From assembly GCA_902550555.1 (NCBI GenBank), contig CACCZR010000006.1, forward strand, positions 1 to 64,000: a DNA stretch of 64,000 bases, read 5' to 3'. The translations under genes and the position numbers were made by a program. Below the pieces are notes generated by a model. It ran no database searches, was not told the origin of the DNA, and saw nothing but the letters and a program-made list of their open reading frames with translations. This document shows, piece by piece, positions 48,951 to 58,207 of this stretch; the first letter of the stretch is position 1, and the number at the start of each line of letters is the position of its first letter. Source of the DNA: an uncultured SAR116 cluster alpha proteobacterium (lineage in GTDB: Bacteria; Pseudomonadota; Alphaproteobacteria; Puniceispirillales; Marisalimonadaceae).

Positions 48951-50395
48951 AAAAAATTCTAGTAGTTGACGATGATAAAAGTATAAGACTAGTTTTATCA
49001 ACCGCGCTAACAAGAAGTGGTTTTTTGGTTAAAACTAGTGCTACAACAGCTGGTTATTTAGGCTTATTAAATGCTGATAAATTTGATGTAATGATTACAG
49101 ATGTTGGTCTTCCTGATGGAGATACATTAGATACGTTGCCCAAAATTCAAAGCTTAAATCCAAAAATGAAAATAATAGTTATTTCAGCAAAATCTACATT
49201 AATTACAGCAGTTAGAGCTGAAAAAAAAGGTGCTTTTTATTATTTCCCGAAGCCATTTGATCTTGATGAATTAATTGGTTTAGTAAATAAAATATTTGAA
49301 TCTTCTGATTTTTTACATGAAAACAAACTTATTGAAAGTAAAAATCTTGTACCTGAAAAACCAAGTTTATATGATTCTGGCCCAATAATCGGCAAATCTA
49401 AAATAATGCAAGATACATTTAAAATCATCGCAAGATTAATTAAATCAAACATTACTGTTTTAATAAATGGTGAAATTGGTACAGGAAAAAAGTTATTAGC
49501 TAAGTCAATTCATGATTTAACATTCTCAAGCAAAAAGAATTTTATAAAATTGAATATTAAAAATTTAAGGATTATAAATGAAGAATTGTCAAACTTTTTT
49601 AATAATAAAACACAGGATACGTTATACATTAATGATCTTAAAAACTTTGATGGTGGTACAATTTTTATTGATCAGGTTTGTGAAGCTTCATTAATTGAAC
49701 AACACGAATTATTAAATTTTATCGAAAATTTTGATTTAAGAAAAAAACAACTTTCTAAAGAATCTTCTTTAACAAGAATAATTGTAACTTCAAAAAAGGA
49801 TCTTCTGAAGCTTGTTGAAAAAGGAGATTTTAGAGAAGATTTATACTATAAATTAAATGTAATGCCAATTTTCTTGCCACCCCTAAGAAAAAGGTTAGAA
49901 GATATTCCAAATTTAATTAATCATTTTATAAATTTATTTAATAATAGAAATATGACTAAATTATCTGTCGATAATTTAGCATTAAACTTTTTAAAATCTT
50001 ATCATTGGCCAGGAAATATACAGGAATTAAAAAACTTAATCGAAAGATTATCGCTTTCATTAACAAATGATAAAATAACTTTGTCAGAAGTGCAGGGTCA
50101 ATTAAATAATTCTTTTGAAATAAATGATGATGATGAAAATATTACATTTGAAAATTTAATTGATAAACGTATCAGTAAGATTATATCTTCTATTAATGAT
50201 AATATAACTAAAATGAATGTGTATGATGATTTTATAAAGACAGTTGAAAAACCTCTTATTGAAAATATTTTAGATTATACAAGAGGCAATCAAATTAAAG
50301 CGTCCTCTATATTAGGATTAAATAGAAATACTTTAAGAAAAAAAATATCAGAATTAGGTGTAACTGTTAGGAAAGTTAGAAAAAATAGTTTATAA
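48947..50395 (+). CDS. ntrC: NtrC-family response regulator lacking the sigma-54 contact motif
   Basis: A 482-residue regulator with receiver (1-120; phospho-acceptor Asp52), AAA+ (about 145-385) and Fis-type DNA-binding (about 435-475) domains. The Walker A loop GEIGTGK (175-181) and the FREDLYYKL finger (295-303) are kept. GAFTGA is absent: the expected region near 213-235 reads ELSNFFNNKTQDTLYINDLK. Walker B is IFIDQV (239-244), with Gln243 where Glu is usual. It likely works with sigma-70, as known for Rhodobacter capsulatus NtrC, instead of sigma-54. Confidence 0.9.
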   Translation: MKKILVVDDDKSIRLVLSTALTRSGFLVKTSATTAGYLGLLNADKFDVMITDVGLPDGDTLDTLPKIQSLNPKMKIIVISAKSTLITAVRAEKKGAFYYFPKPFDLDELIGLVNKIFESSDFLHENKLIESKNLVPEKPSLYDSGPIIGKSKIMQDTFKIIARLIKSNITVLINGEIGTGKKLLAKSIHDLTFSSKKNFIKLNIKNLRIINEELSNFFNNKTQDTLYINDLKNFDGGTIFIDQVCEASLIEQHELLNFIENFDLRKKQLSKESSLTRIIVTSKKDLLKLVEKGDFREDLYYKLNVMPIFLPPLRKRLEDIPNLINHFINLFNNRNMTKLSVDNLALNFLKSYHWPGNIQELKNLIERLSLSLTNDKITLSEVQGQLNNSFEINDDDENITFENLIDKRISKIISSINDNITKMNVYDDFIKTVEKPLIENILDYTRGNQIKASSILGLNRNTLRKKISELGVTVRKVRKNSL

Positions 50396-50423
50396 TAATT
50401 TCGTATAAATTATTTATAAAAAA

Positions 50424-52574
50424 ATGAATAAGCTTTTAACTTTAAAAAATTTTTTAAAAGTAAACACTATATTTTTAATTCCATTCTTATTGTTGATATT
50501 AGGGTTATTTTATATAAATAATTTTGATTTAAATATTAAAAATTTATCAGAAACTTATTTTAATGTAATTTTCATAGTTTTATTTTTTCCAGTTATTTTT
50601 CTTTTTTATAAAGTTTTTAAACAAATATATACACTTTTCTTTCAAGCTAAATTAAAAATTGCTGGATATGAACTTCATAAAAAATTGGCTGTATTGTTTT
50701 CTATTGTGTGCTTGATGCCATCAATAATAATTTCTGCTTTTTCAATTTTTACTATAAATACTGCTTTAGAAGGATGGTTTAGTGAAAAGATCTCTACGGC
50801 TGTTTCCCAATCAGTAGAAGTTGCTAATAAATATTTAGTTGAGCATCAAAACGCTATGAAGGGAGAGGTATTAGATTTTGCAAAACAATTAAATGACAAT
50901 GCTATTTCATTTTCATCTGATCAAGAGAAAATTTCTAAATTTCTTAATTTTTACATCAGTAAGAATAACCTTACAGATGCTGTTTTAATTGGGACATCAA
51001 GAAACGTATTAGCAAGGTCACAATTTGCATTTGAAATAAATTATTTAGATCTACCTAATAGCTATTACGATTTGGCAGATGATGGTAAAATAATTATCTC
51101 TAATGATGAAGACTCAAATAAGGTAAAAGGCTTTATTAAATTAGATCAATTTGTTGATGCATATTTATTAACTTCAAGATTTATTGATCAAAAAGTATTA
51201 GAGGCTATTAGAAAGTCAAATATTGCCTCTGACGATTATAAGTCAATTGAATTGAATTTATTTGATACAAAAGTTTCAATATTAGCTTTATTTCTATTTA
51301 TCTCGTTATTTTTATTATTAATATCATTATATGTAGGTTTAGGGTTGTCAAATAGGTTAATATCTCCAATCGCTGAATTAATTCATGCTTCACAAGAAGT
51401 TGGTAGAGGAAATCTAAATTATCAAATAAAAAATAAGACACTTTTGCAAAATAAAATTAGCGAATTAAAAAAACTTGGTAATGCATTTAATAAGATGGTT
51501 CTTGATATTAAAAATAATAGATCAGAGCTTATTGAAGCTAATGAACAATTAGATCAACGAAGACAATTTTCGGAAGCCGTCTTATCTGGTGTTTATTCAG
51601 GAGTAATAGGACTAGATAAAAATTTTAAAATTAACTTACCTAACAAAACAGCTGAAAAGATTTTAGAAATTAATATTTCAAAAGATTATAATAAAAAATT
51701 TGAAAAACTTTTTCCTGAATTTAAATCTTTAATTAACGAGATCAAATTTAGGAATAATAATTTTGTAGAAAAAAAAATAGAATTCTTAAAAAATAATAAA
51801 AATTATATTTTGATATCTAGGATCGTTAAACAAATTAATGAAAACCAAATAATTGGATATGTTCTTACTTTCGAGGACATCACAGATCTTATTCAAGCAC
51901 AAAAACTTGCTGCTTGGTCAGATGTAGCTAGAAAAATAGCACATGAAATTAAAAATCCCCTTACACCTATAAGACTAGGTGCAGAAAGAATTGTTAATTC
52001 TTTATTGATAAAATCAGATAAAAAATTAGCAAACACTTCAGAAATGATCTTGAAAAATGTAGATGACATAAGGCATTTAATCGATGAGTTTTCTTCTTTT
52101 TCTCGCCTGCCAAGTCCAGTTTTTGAAATGATTGATTATATAAATTTTATAGATGACACTTTTAATTTTTTTAAAACATCATATCCTGATATAAAGTTTG
52201 AAATAAAAAAATTAACTAATGAGAAGAAAAAAATAAAAATTAAAGTTGATCAAAAACAAATAAGACAAGTTATTAGTAATATCATTAAAAATTCTTTTGA
52301 AAATTTTCAAGAAAACAATATTTTAAATAAAACTATAACTTTTTCATCTATTATTAAACAAAAATTCATTTTTTTAGGTATTCAAGATAATGGTGTTGGA
52401 ATAAAAAAAGAAAACAAAATTAAGGTATTAGAACCATACTTTACTACAAAAAAAAATGGAACAGGTTTAGGTTTAGCTATTTCTAAAAAGATAATCGAAG
52501 ATCATGAAGGAGAAATTGATATTGAATCATCAGAAAAAGGTACCATAGTAAATATCAAGTTTCTTATTAATTAA
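50424..52574 (+). CDS. ntrY: Membrane sensor histidine kinase NtrY
   Basis: A 716-residue sensor kinase. Three helices lie in the first 115 residues, an extracytoplasmic sensor region follows (about 120-285), then a fourth helix (about 290-312), a HAMP domain, a PAS domain (about 380-480) and the kinase core. The phospho-histidine is in ARKIAHEIKNPLTPIRLG, with NIIKNSFENF, IQDNGVGI and GTGLGLAISKKI as ATP-binding boxes. NtrY/NtrX is linked to nitrogen and redox control in alphaproteobacteria. Confidence 0.93.
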   Translation: MNKLLTLKNFLKVNTIFLIPFLLLILGLFYINNFDLNIKNLSETYFNVIFIVLFFPVIFLFYKVFKQIYTLFFQAKLKIAGYELHKKLAVLFSIVCLMPSIIISAFSIFTINTALEGWFSEKISTAVSQSVEVANKYLVEHQNAMKGEVLDFAKQLNDNAISFSSDQEKISKFLNFYISKNNLTDAVLIGTSRNVLARSQFAFEINYLDLPNSYYDLADDGKIIISNDEDSNKVKGFIKLDQFVDAYLLTSRFIDQKVLEAIRKSNIASDDYKSIELNLFDTKVSILALFLFISLFLLLISLYVGLGLSNRLISPIAELIHASQEVGRGNLNYQIKNKTLLQNKISELKKLGNAFNKMVLDIKNNRSELIEANEQLDQRRQFSEAVLSGVYSGVIGLDKNFKINLPNKTAEKILEINISKDYNKKFEKLFPEFKSLINEIKFRNNNFVEKKIEFLKNNKNYILISRIVKQINENQIIGYVLTFEDITDLIQAQKLAAWSDVARKIAHEIKNPLTPIRLGAERIVNSLLIKSDKKLANTSEMILKNVDDIRHLIDEFSSFSRLPSPVFEMIDYINFIDDTFNFFKTSYPDIKFEIKKLTNEKKKIKIKVDQKQIRQVISNIIKNSFENFQENNILNKTITFSSIIKQKFIFLGIQDNGVGIKKENKIKVLEPYFTTKKNGTGLGLAISKKIIEDHEGEIDIESSEKGTIVNIKFLIN

Positions 52575-52592
52575 GAATTGAAAAATATAAAT

Positions 52593-53963
52593 ATGATAAA
52601 TAATAAAATATTAATTGTAGATGATGAACCTGATATTTGTAACTTAGTTTCAGATATATTAAGTGATAGTGGTTATTTAGTTAAAAAAGCATTTTCAAAA
52701 GATGATGCCATAAGTGTTATGGAAAATTCAGGAATATCACTTGTGATAACTGATATTTGGATGAATAGCAATGAAATGGAAGGATTTGAGTTACTTGAAT
52801 GGTGTAAATCTTTCAATGCTTTAACCCCAGTCCTAATCATGTCAGGACATGGAACCATTGAGTATGCAATGAATGCTGCAAAGAACGGTGCTTATGATTT
52901 TTTAGAGAAACCGTTTAACTCTGAAAGATTATTATTTTTGGTTAAAAAAGCTCTTCAAGAAAGAGATTTAAAAATAAAATTAATGGATTCCAATAATGAA
53001 TGGCTTAAAAGTAATCAAATTATTGGCAAATCATCTGAGATAAAAAATATTAAAAATATTTGTTTAAAAGTGTCAAAGAGTAATAGTAGAATATTAATAA
53101 GTGGTCCTTCTGGATCCGGTAAGGAAACTTGTGCTCGTTTTATTCACTCAATATCTAATAGAATGAACCATCCATTTGTTGTTGCAGCTTGTGCAAGTTT
53201 ATCGAATCAAATGGTTGATCAATTACTTTTTGGTTTTAACGATAGCAAAAGTAAAAAAAATACTAAAAGTTTATTTGAACAAGCAAATAATGGAACAATA
53301 TATTTTAACGAAATTTGTGACCTTCCTATTGACACTCAAGCTAAACTAATAAATGTAATACAAGATCAAAGTTTTTATAAGTATGGTTCAAATAAAAAAA
53401 TAAAAATTGACATAAGAGTTATTGCTGGTACTACCTATGATCCAAATGAGGCAGTTAAAAATGGTATTTTAAGAGAAGACTTATATTATAGATTGTCTGT
53501 TGTACCAATATCTATTCCATCTCTGAATTCTAGAATAGAAGACATTAAAGTTTTAATAAATTCGTTTATGGAAGTAGCTTCAAAGTTATTTAATAAAAAT
53601 AAATTAATTTTTTCAGATGAAACTTATATTTTGTTACAGAGTTTTAATTGGAAAGGGAATGTGAGACAATTAAAAAATCTAATTGAGTGGCTTTTAATAA
53701 TGTATGGAAATGAAAAAAAATTCCAAATTGAAATAACTCATTTGCCTCCTGAGTTTCAAAGAAACGAAGATAATGAAAATATTCATAAATATGACTTTAA
53801 TTTACCTATTAAAGATGCAAGAAAAGTTTTTGAAAAAAAATATTTAGAAATTCAATTAAATAGATTTAAAGGTAATATAGCAAAAACATCAACTTTTGTA
53901 GGGATGGATCGTTCGGCTTTACATAGAAAATTAAAAGAGTTAGATATAAAGTCTGATAGGTAA
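52593..53963 (+). CDS. ntrX: NtrX-family response regulator with altered AAA+ motifs
   Basis: A 456-residue regulator: receiver (Asp54 in VITDIWMNSNEMEG), AAA+ domain with Walker A GPSGSGK (171-177), and C-terminal Fis-type helix-turn-helix (IAKTSTFVGMDRSALHRKL). GAFTGA is missing: after LLFGFND the chain goes SKSKKNTKSLFEQ. Walker B is IYFNEI (236-241), with Asn239 in place of the usual Asp. ATG 52593 is chosen because it gives the standard N-terminus; a TTG at 52578 is the alternative. Absence of GAFTGA is usual in alphaproteobacterial NtrX. Confidence 0.91.
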   Translation: MINNKILIVDDEPDICNLVSDILSDSGYLVKKAFSKDDAISVMENSGISLVITDIWMNSNEMEGFELLEWCKSFNALTPVLIMSGHGTIEYAMNAAKNGAYDFLEKPFNSERLLFLVKKALQERDLKIKLMDSNNEWLKSNQIIGKSSEIKNIKNICLKVSKSNSRILISGPSGSGKETCARFIHSISNRMNHPFVVAACASLSNQMVDQLLFGFNDSKSKKNTKSLFEQANNGTIYFNEICDLPIDTQAKLINVIQDQSFYKYGSNKKIKIDIRVIAGTTYDPNEAVKNGILREDLYYRLSVVPISIPSLNSRIEDIKVLINSFMEVASKLFNKNKLIFSDETYILLQSFNWKGNVRQLKNLIEWLLIMYGNEKKFQIEITHLPPEFQRNEDNENIHKYDFNLPIKDARKVFEKKYLEIQLNRFKGNIAKTSTFVGMDRSALHRKLKELDIKSDR

Positions 53964-53978
53964 GTTTATGGTAATTTT

Positions 53979-55361
53979 ATGAAAATTGTTATTTGTGGAG
54001 CTGGAAGAGTCGGGATGTCAATTTCAGAACATCTTTCTACTGAAAATAATGATATAACAGTTATTGATTCAAATCCTGAAGCTCTTAAAAAAATTACTGA
54101 ACTTTATGATGTACAAGGGGTTTTAGGATTATCCTCACATCCGGCTGTTTTAAAAAATGCTGGGATAGAAGATGCAGATATGTTGATTGCAGTAACTGAA
54201 TCTGATGAAATTAATATTATGGCGTGTCATTTTTCAAATTTGCTCCATAATATTCCAACAAAAATTGCTAGAATTCGTTCAAGAGAATATCTTAGTGAAG
54301 AGTTGTTAGATTTATTTCAAGAAGGAAAAATTCCTATTGATCATATTATTTCTCCTGAAGAAGAGGTGGCTTCTGCAATAGTAAAACAATGGAGAACTCC
54401 TGGTGCATTTGATGTTGCAGAGTTTTGTAACTCACATATAACAATGCTTGGAATTTTGTGTAATTCAAATTGCCCAATATTAGATACTCCATTGAGAGAA
54501 TTAGTAGACTTATTTCCTGGTTTAAATGCTACTATAATGGCTATAATCAGAGATAATAACTTAATTATTCCAAGATCCGGAGATGATGTTCTAAACGTAA
54601 ACGATAGAATATATCTATCATGTAAAACTGAACAAATTGATAGAACTTTAGCGGCATTTGGCCATTCAGAAATAACTTCTCATAATGTCACAATTTCAGG
54701 TGCTGGTAATTTGGGTGTTATGATTGGAAATATGATTAATAAAATTTCACCTGATACAAATCTTACTTTTATTGAATTAGACAAAGACGTAGCTAGAAAC
54801 GCGGCAGAGCAGTTAGAGTTTGCTTCAATTATATCTGGAGACACTCTAGATCCGGAAATAATAAAAGAAGCTAGAGTAAGTAAAGAAACATCATTTATTT
54901 CAGCTACAAATCATGATGAAGTAAATATTTTGTCATCATTGTTAGCAAAAAGGTCAGGAACCAAACATTGTATTGTTTTATTAAATCAACCAGCATTTTT
55001 TCCTTTAGTAAACACCTTAGATTTAGAAGCAGTTATTAGTCCACCTGTTATTACTGTATCGTCAATTCTAAAATATATAAGGAAAGGTCAAATTGAAGCG
55101 GTACATTCAATAATTGAAGAATTTGGAGAAGTAATATCTGTTGAAGCCCTTGAAACATCTTCAATTATTGGAATGCCTTTAAAAGAGATTAAATTACCCA
55201 AAAATGTTTCTATTGGCTCTATAGTAAAAAAAGATAGTGAAATAATACCAGCAAGAGGTAGTTCAATAATTGATCCAGGAGATAAATTAGTTATGTTTGT
55301 TCCAGTTAAATCAATAAAAAAAGTTCAAGAACTTTTATCTGTTAGATTGGATTATTTTTAA
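53979..55361 (+). CDS. trkA: Trk system potassium uptake protein TrkA
   Basis: A 460-residue peripheral regulator of the TrkH potassium channel, built of two RCK units. Each begins with a nucleotide-binding Rossmann motif: GAGRVGMSISEHLS at residue 7 and GAGNLGVMIGNMI near 242. Each ends with a TrkA-C domain. It controls potassium uptake according to bound NAD(H) or adenine nucleotides. It stands 15 bases after ntrX, the usual alphaproteobacterial place, and its last base is shared with the dat start. Confidence 0.94.
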   Translation: MKIVICGAGRVGMSISEHLSTENNDITVIDSNPEALKKITELYDVQGVLGLSSHPAVLKNAGIEDADMLIAVTESDEINIMACHFSNLLHNIPTKIARIRSREYLSEELLDLFQEGKIPIDHIISPEEEVASAIVKQWRTPGAFDVAEFCNSHITMLGILCNSNCPILDTPLRELVDLFPGLNATIMAIIRDNNLIIPRSGDDVLNVNDRIYLSCKTEQIDRTLAAFGHSEITSHNVTISGAGNLGVMIGNMINKISPDTNLTFIELDKDVARNAAEQLEFASIISGDTLDPEIIKEARVSKETSFISATNHDEVNILSSLLAKRSGTKHCIVLLNQPAFFPLVNTLDLEAVISPPVITVSSILKYIRKGQIEAVHSIIEEFGEVISVEALETSSIIGMPLKEIKLPKNVSIGSIVKKDSEIIPARGSSIIDPGDKLVMFVPVKSIKKVQELLSVRLDYF

Positions 55362-56200
55362 TGTTATGTTATGTAAACAATAAATTTTGCTCTCTTAATA
55401 AAGCTCAAATTTCGGTTAATGATAGAGGATATCAGTTTGGTGATGCTGTATATGAAGTAATATTTTATAAAAATGGAAAATTTTTAGATTTAGAGGGACA
55501 TTTAAAAAGACTCAGAAAATCTATGCTTAGAATTGATTTTGAATTAAATTTTTCAGATTCATCCATAATAACAATTATAAAAAGATTACTTTCAGAAAAT
55601 AATATAAAACATGGTTCAATTTACATTCAAGTATCAAGAGGTGAATATTCAAGGGATCATAGTTATTTCAATATGCCTTTAAAACCAATTCTAGTTATTT
55701 TAACAAAAAAAATTAAAGAAGACTTTAAAACTATTATTCCAGGCATTAAAGTTTATACTACTTTAGATACTAGATGGAATAATCCAGATATTAAAACAAC
55801 ACAACTTTTACCTAATGTATTAGCTAAAACCAAAGGAATTAAAAATGGTTTTGGTGAAGCATTATTTTTAGATAAAAAGTCATATATAACAGAGGGTTCA
55901 AGCTCAAACTTTTGGATTTTAAACAAAAATAATATACTAATTACAAGGTCTCTTGATGGAAAAATATTAGCTGGAATTACAAGAGATTCAATCTTAAATT
56001 GTGCTAAAAATAAAAATATTAAAGTAGAAGAAAAAAAAATATCATTAGATAATATTAAAAATTGTAAAGAAGCTTTCATCACAAGTGCTTCATCTTTTGT
56101 TACACCTGTAATACAAGTGGATAGCATCAAAATTAACAATGGAAAAGTTGGAGAATTTTCTAACTTACTGCGGAAAACATATTTAGAATTGAATAATTAA
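55361..56200 (+). CDS. dat: D-amino-acid aminotransferase (class IV PLP enzyme)
   Basis: A 279-residue class IV aminotransferase. QISVNDRGYQFGDAVYEVIF opens the family fold, the PLP lysine is in QLLPNVLAKTKG, and YITEGSSSNFWI plus RSLDGKILAGITRD follow. The LLPNVLAK form fits D-alanine aminotransferases, which supply D-glutamate for cell wall synthesis; a branched-chain role is less likely. In many alphaproteobacteria dat lies between trkA and hfq-hflX; here hflX follows directly. Confidence 0.88.
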   Translation: MLCYVNNKFCSLNKAQISVNDRGYQFGDAVYEVIFYKNGKFLDLEGHLKRLRKSMLRIDFELNFSDSSIITIIKRLLSENNIKHGSIYIQVSRGEYSRDHSYFNMPLKPILVILTKKIKEDFKTIIPGIKVYTTLDTRWNNPDIKTTQLLPNVLAKTKGIKNGFGEALFLDKKSYITEGSSSNFWILNKNNILITRSLDGKILAGITRDSILNCAKNKNIKVEEKKISLDNIKNCKEAFITSASSFVTPVIQVDSIKINNGKVGEFSNLLRKTYLELNN

Positions 56201-56211
56201 TTATTAGTAAA

Positions 56212-57363
56212 TTGAATAATATAAGTAATTTAAAAGAAAAAGTACTAATAGTTATTCCTATTATAAATAACTATAAAATATTTAAAGATTCTTTCTATAC
56301 TAAAAAGAACTTAGAAAATAGAAAATCGGAAACAATTTCATTAGTTCGTGCATTAAATGTAAATGTATTAGATGTTTTAACCATAAAAATTAATAAATTT
56401 TCATCCGCATATTTATTTAATAATAATTCACTAGACTGCATCTTAGAATTAATACAAAAACTAAAAGTTGATTTATTAATTATTGATTTTCAATTGTCTC
56501 CAATACAACAGAGAAACCTAGAACTTTTCTTTAAAGTTAAAGTAATAGATAGAACACAAGTTATTTTAGAAATATTTTCTTCAAGAGCAATTTCAAATGA
56601 AGGTAAAATCCAAGTAAAATTAGCTGCTTTGAATTTTCAAAAAACTAGACTTGTGAGATCTTGGACCCATCTAGAAAGACAAAGAGGAGGCTCTGGTTTT
56701 TTAGGCGGTCCTGGAGAAAGACAAATAGAGTTAGATAGAAGAATAATTAATAAAAATATTAAAAATTTAAATGCAAATCTTCAAAAAGTTGTCAAAACTA
56801 GATCAATACAAAATTCAAAAAGAAAAAACTCATCGTCAATTATAGTTTCTCTTGTGGGTTACACAAATACTGGAAAATCAACATTATTTAATAGTCTTAC
56901 TAATTCTTCGGTAATTTCTAAAAACATGTTATTTGCAACATTAGATCCAACTTTAAGATTAATGAAGCATGAAATGTCCTATAAAAATAAAATAATTTTG
57001 TCTGATACTGTTGGTTTTATTTCTTCTCTTCCAACTGAATTGGTAGAATCTTTTAAATCTACTCTAGAATTTATAAGAGAATCAGACTTCTTGTTAATTG
57101 TTAATGATGCTTCTGACGAAAATATGGAAGATAAGAATGATATAATTTTAAAGACTCTAAAAAGTATAGGTATTGAAGATAATTATTTAAAAGAAAATGT
57201 TATTAATGTTTTTAATAAACGTGATTTAGTGTGTAATGAAAAACAAAATTTATATTTTCCTAATTTTAAAAATTTTATATTTACTTCTTCATTTAATATT
57301 GATGATATAAAAAAATTAAAGAAAAAAATTTATGAATTCTCTTTAAATATAAAAAAAAAGTAA
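56212..57363 (+). CDS. hflX: Ribosome-associated GTPase HflX
   Basis: A 383-residue GTPase that splits or rescues stalled ribosomes. The N-terminal domain shows KVIDRTQVILEIFSSRA, followed by RGGSGFLGGPGERQIELD (158-175) and a coiled segment. The G domain has GYTNTGKST (216-224), DTVGFISSLP and NKRD. It starts at TTG. hfq, which normally stands directly before hflX in alphaproteobacteria, is not here. Confidence 0.94.
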   Translation: MNNISNLKEKVLIVIPIINNYKIFKDSFYTKKNLENRKSETISLVRALNVNVLDVLTIKINKFSSAYLFNNNSLDCILELIQKLKVDLLIIDFQLSPIQQRNLELFFKVKVIDRTQVILEIFSSRAISNEGKIQVKLAALNFQKTRLVRSWTHLERQRGGSGFLGGPGERQIELDRRIINKNIKNLNANLQKVVKTRSIQNSKRKNSSSIIVSLVGYTNTGKSTLFNSLTNSSVISKNMLFATLDPTLRLMKHEMSYKNKIILSDTVGFISSLPTELVESFKSTLEFIRESDFLLIVNDASDENMEDKNDIILKTLKSIGIEDNYLKENVINVFNKRDLVCNEKQNLYFPNFKNFIFTSSFNIDDIKKLKKKIYEFSLNIKKK

Positions 57364-57370
57364 TTACAAA

Positions 57371-58207
57371 ATGTTTGATTTTAAAAAGGAAGAAAATAGA
57401 AAATATGTAAATGATTTTTTCTTTTTTTTATTAAAAAAAGTTAATGATGATATAATTCTTAAACATCTAGAAAATCTTAATTCTGATGAGATTTTTACTA
57501 AATCTGATAAAAATGATTTTGTCACTGTTTATGATAAAAAAGCAGAAGAATATATCATTAAAGAAATAAATAAAAAATTTATAAAAATTAAAATTATTGG
57601 AGAAGAAACTTCTTTTCAAAAAAAATTGGATTTGTCAATTATGGATGATGGATATTATATTACTATCGATCCAATAGATGGAACAAAAAACTATATAAAT
57701 AAAAATCAAAATTTCTGTAGTATGGTTTCACTGATTTTTAAAAAAAAACCAATTGCAAGTTTTATATATTATCCACTAATCCAAAAATACATTAGTTCAT
57801 TTGAAAATTTTGGTTCTAAGATTTTAGATTTAAACACTAATAAGATTTTTAAATTACAAATAAATAAAGAATTAATTAACTTTGCAACAGGTGGAACAAA
57901 AGGAATACCTGAAGTTAAAAGAAAAATTATTTTAGAAAAATTTAATTTTAATTTTAAGAGGTGTTTTATTGGAAGTGCAGGTGTCGAAACTTTAATGTTA
58001 GCAAATAATGAAGTAGATTTCATTTTTCATGGTAGAGTTACTGCTTGGGATCATTCGCCTATGACTTTAATTACAAAAGAGGCAGGTGGTGAAGTTTTGA
58101 TGTTTAATAATGCATCTCAATTCAATATTTTTTCTAAGGGTCCAATATTAGCTGCAAAAAACATTCAACACTGGAAATATGTAAAAAGTAAATTAAATAT
58201 TAATTAA
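57371..58207 (+). CDS. Inositol-monophosphatase-family phosphatase (CysQ-like)
   Basis: A 278-residue magnesium-dependent phosphatase. The metal site is complete: GEET (78-81), DPIDGTKN (100-107) and TAWDHSPM near residue 223. The family includes inositol monophosphatase, histidinol phosphatase and CysQ (3'-phosphoadenosine phosphatase), and the exact substrate cannot be decided from sequence alone. It follows hflX by 7 bases and shares its TAA-bearing TTAA with the convergent SDR gene. Confidence 0.82.
   Translation: MFDFKKEENRKYVNDFFFFLLKKVNDDIILKHLENLNSDEIFTKSDKNDFVTVYDKKAEEYIIKEINKKFIKIKIIGEETSFQKKLDLSIMDDGYYITIDPIDGTKNYINKNQNFCSMVSLIFKKKPIASFIYYPLIQKYISSFENFGSKILDLNTNKIFKLQINKELINFATGGTKGIPEVKRKIILEKFNFNFKRCFIGSAGVETLMLANNEVDFIFHGRVTAWDHSPMTLITKEAGGEVLMFNNASQFNIFSKGPILAAKNIQHWKYVKSKLNIN

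Noticed and set aside
55753..56139. 128-codon minus-strand frame across dat
   Set aside because: Low-complexity hydrophobic translation opposite a well-defined class IV aminotransferase.
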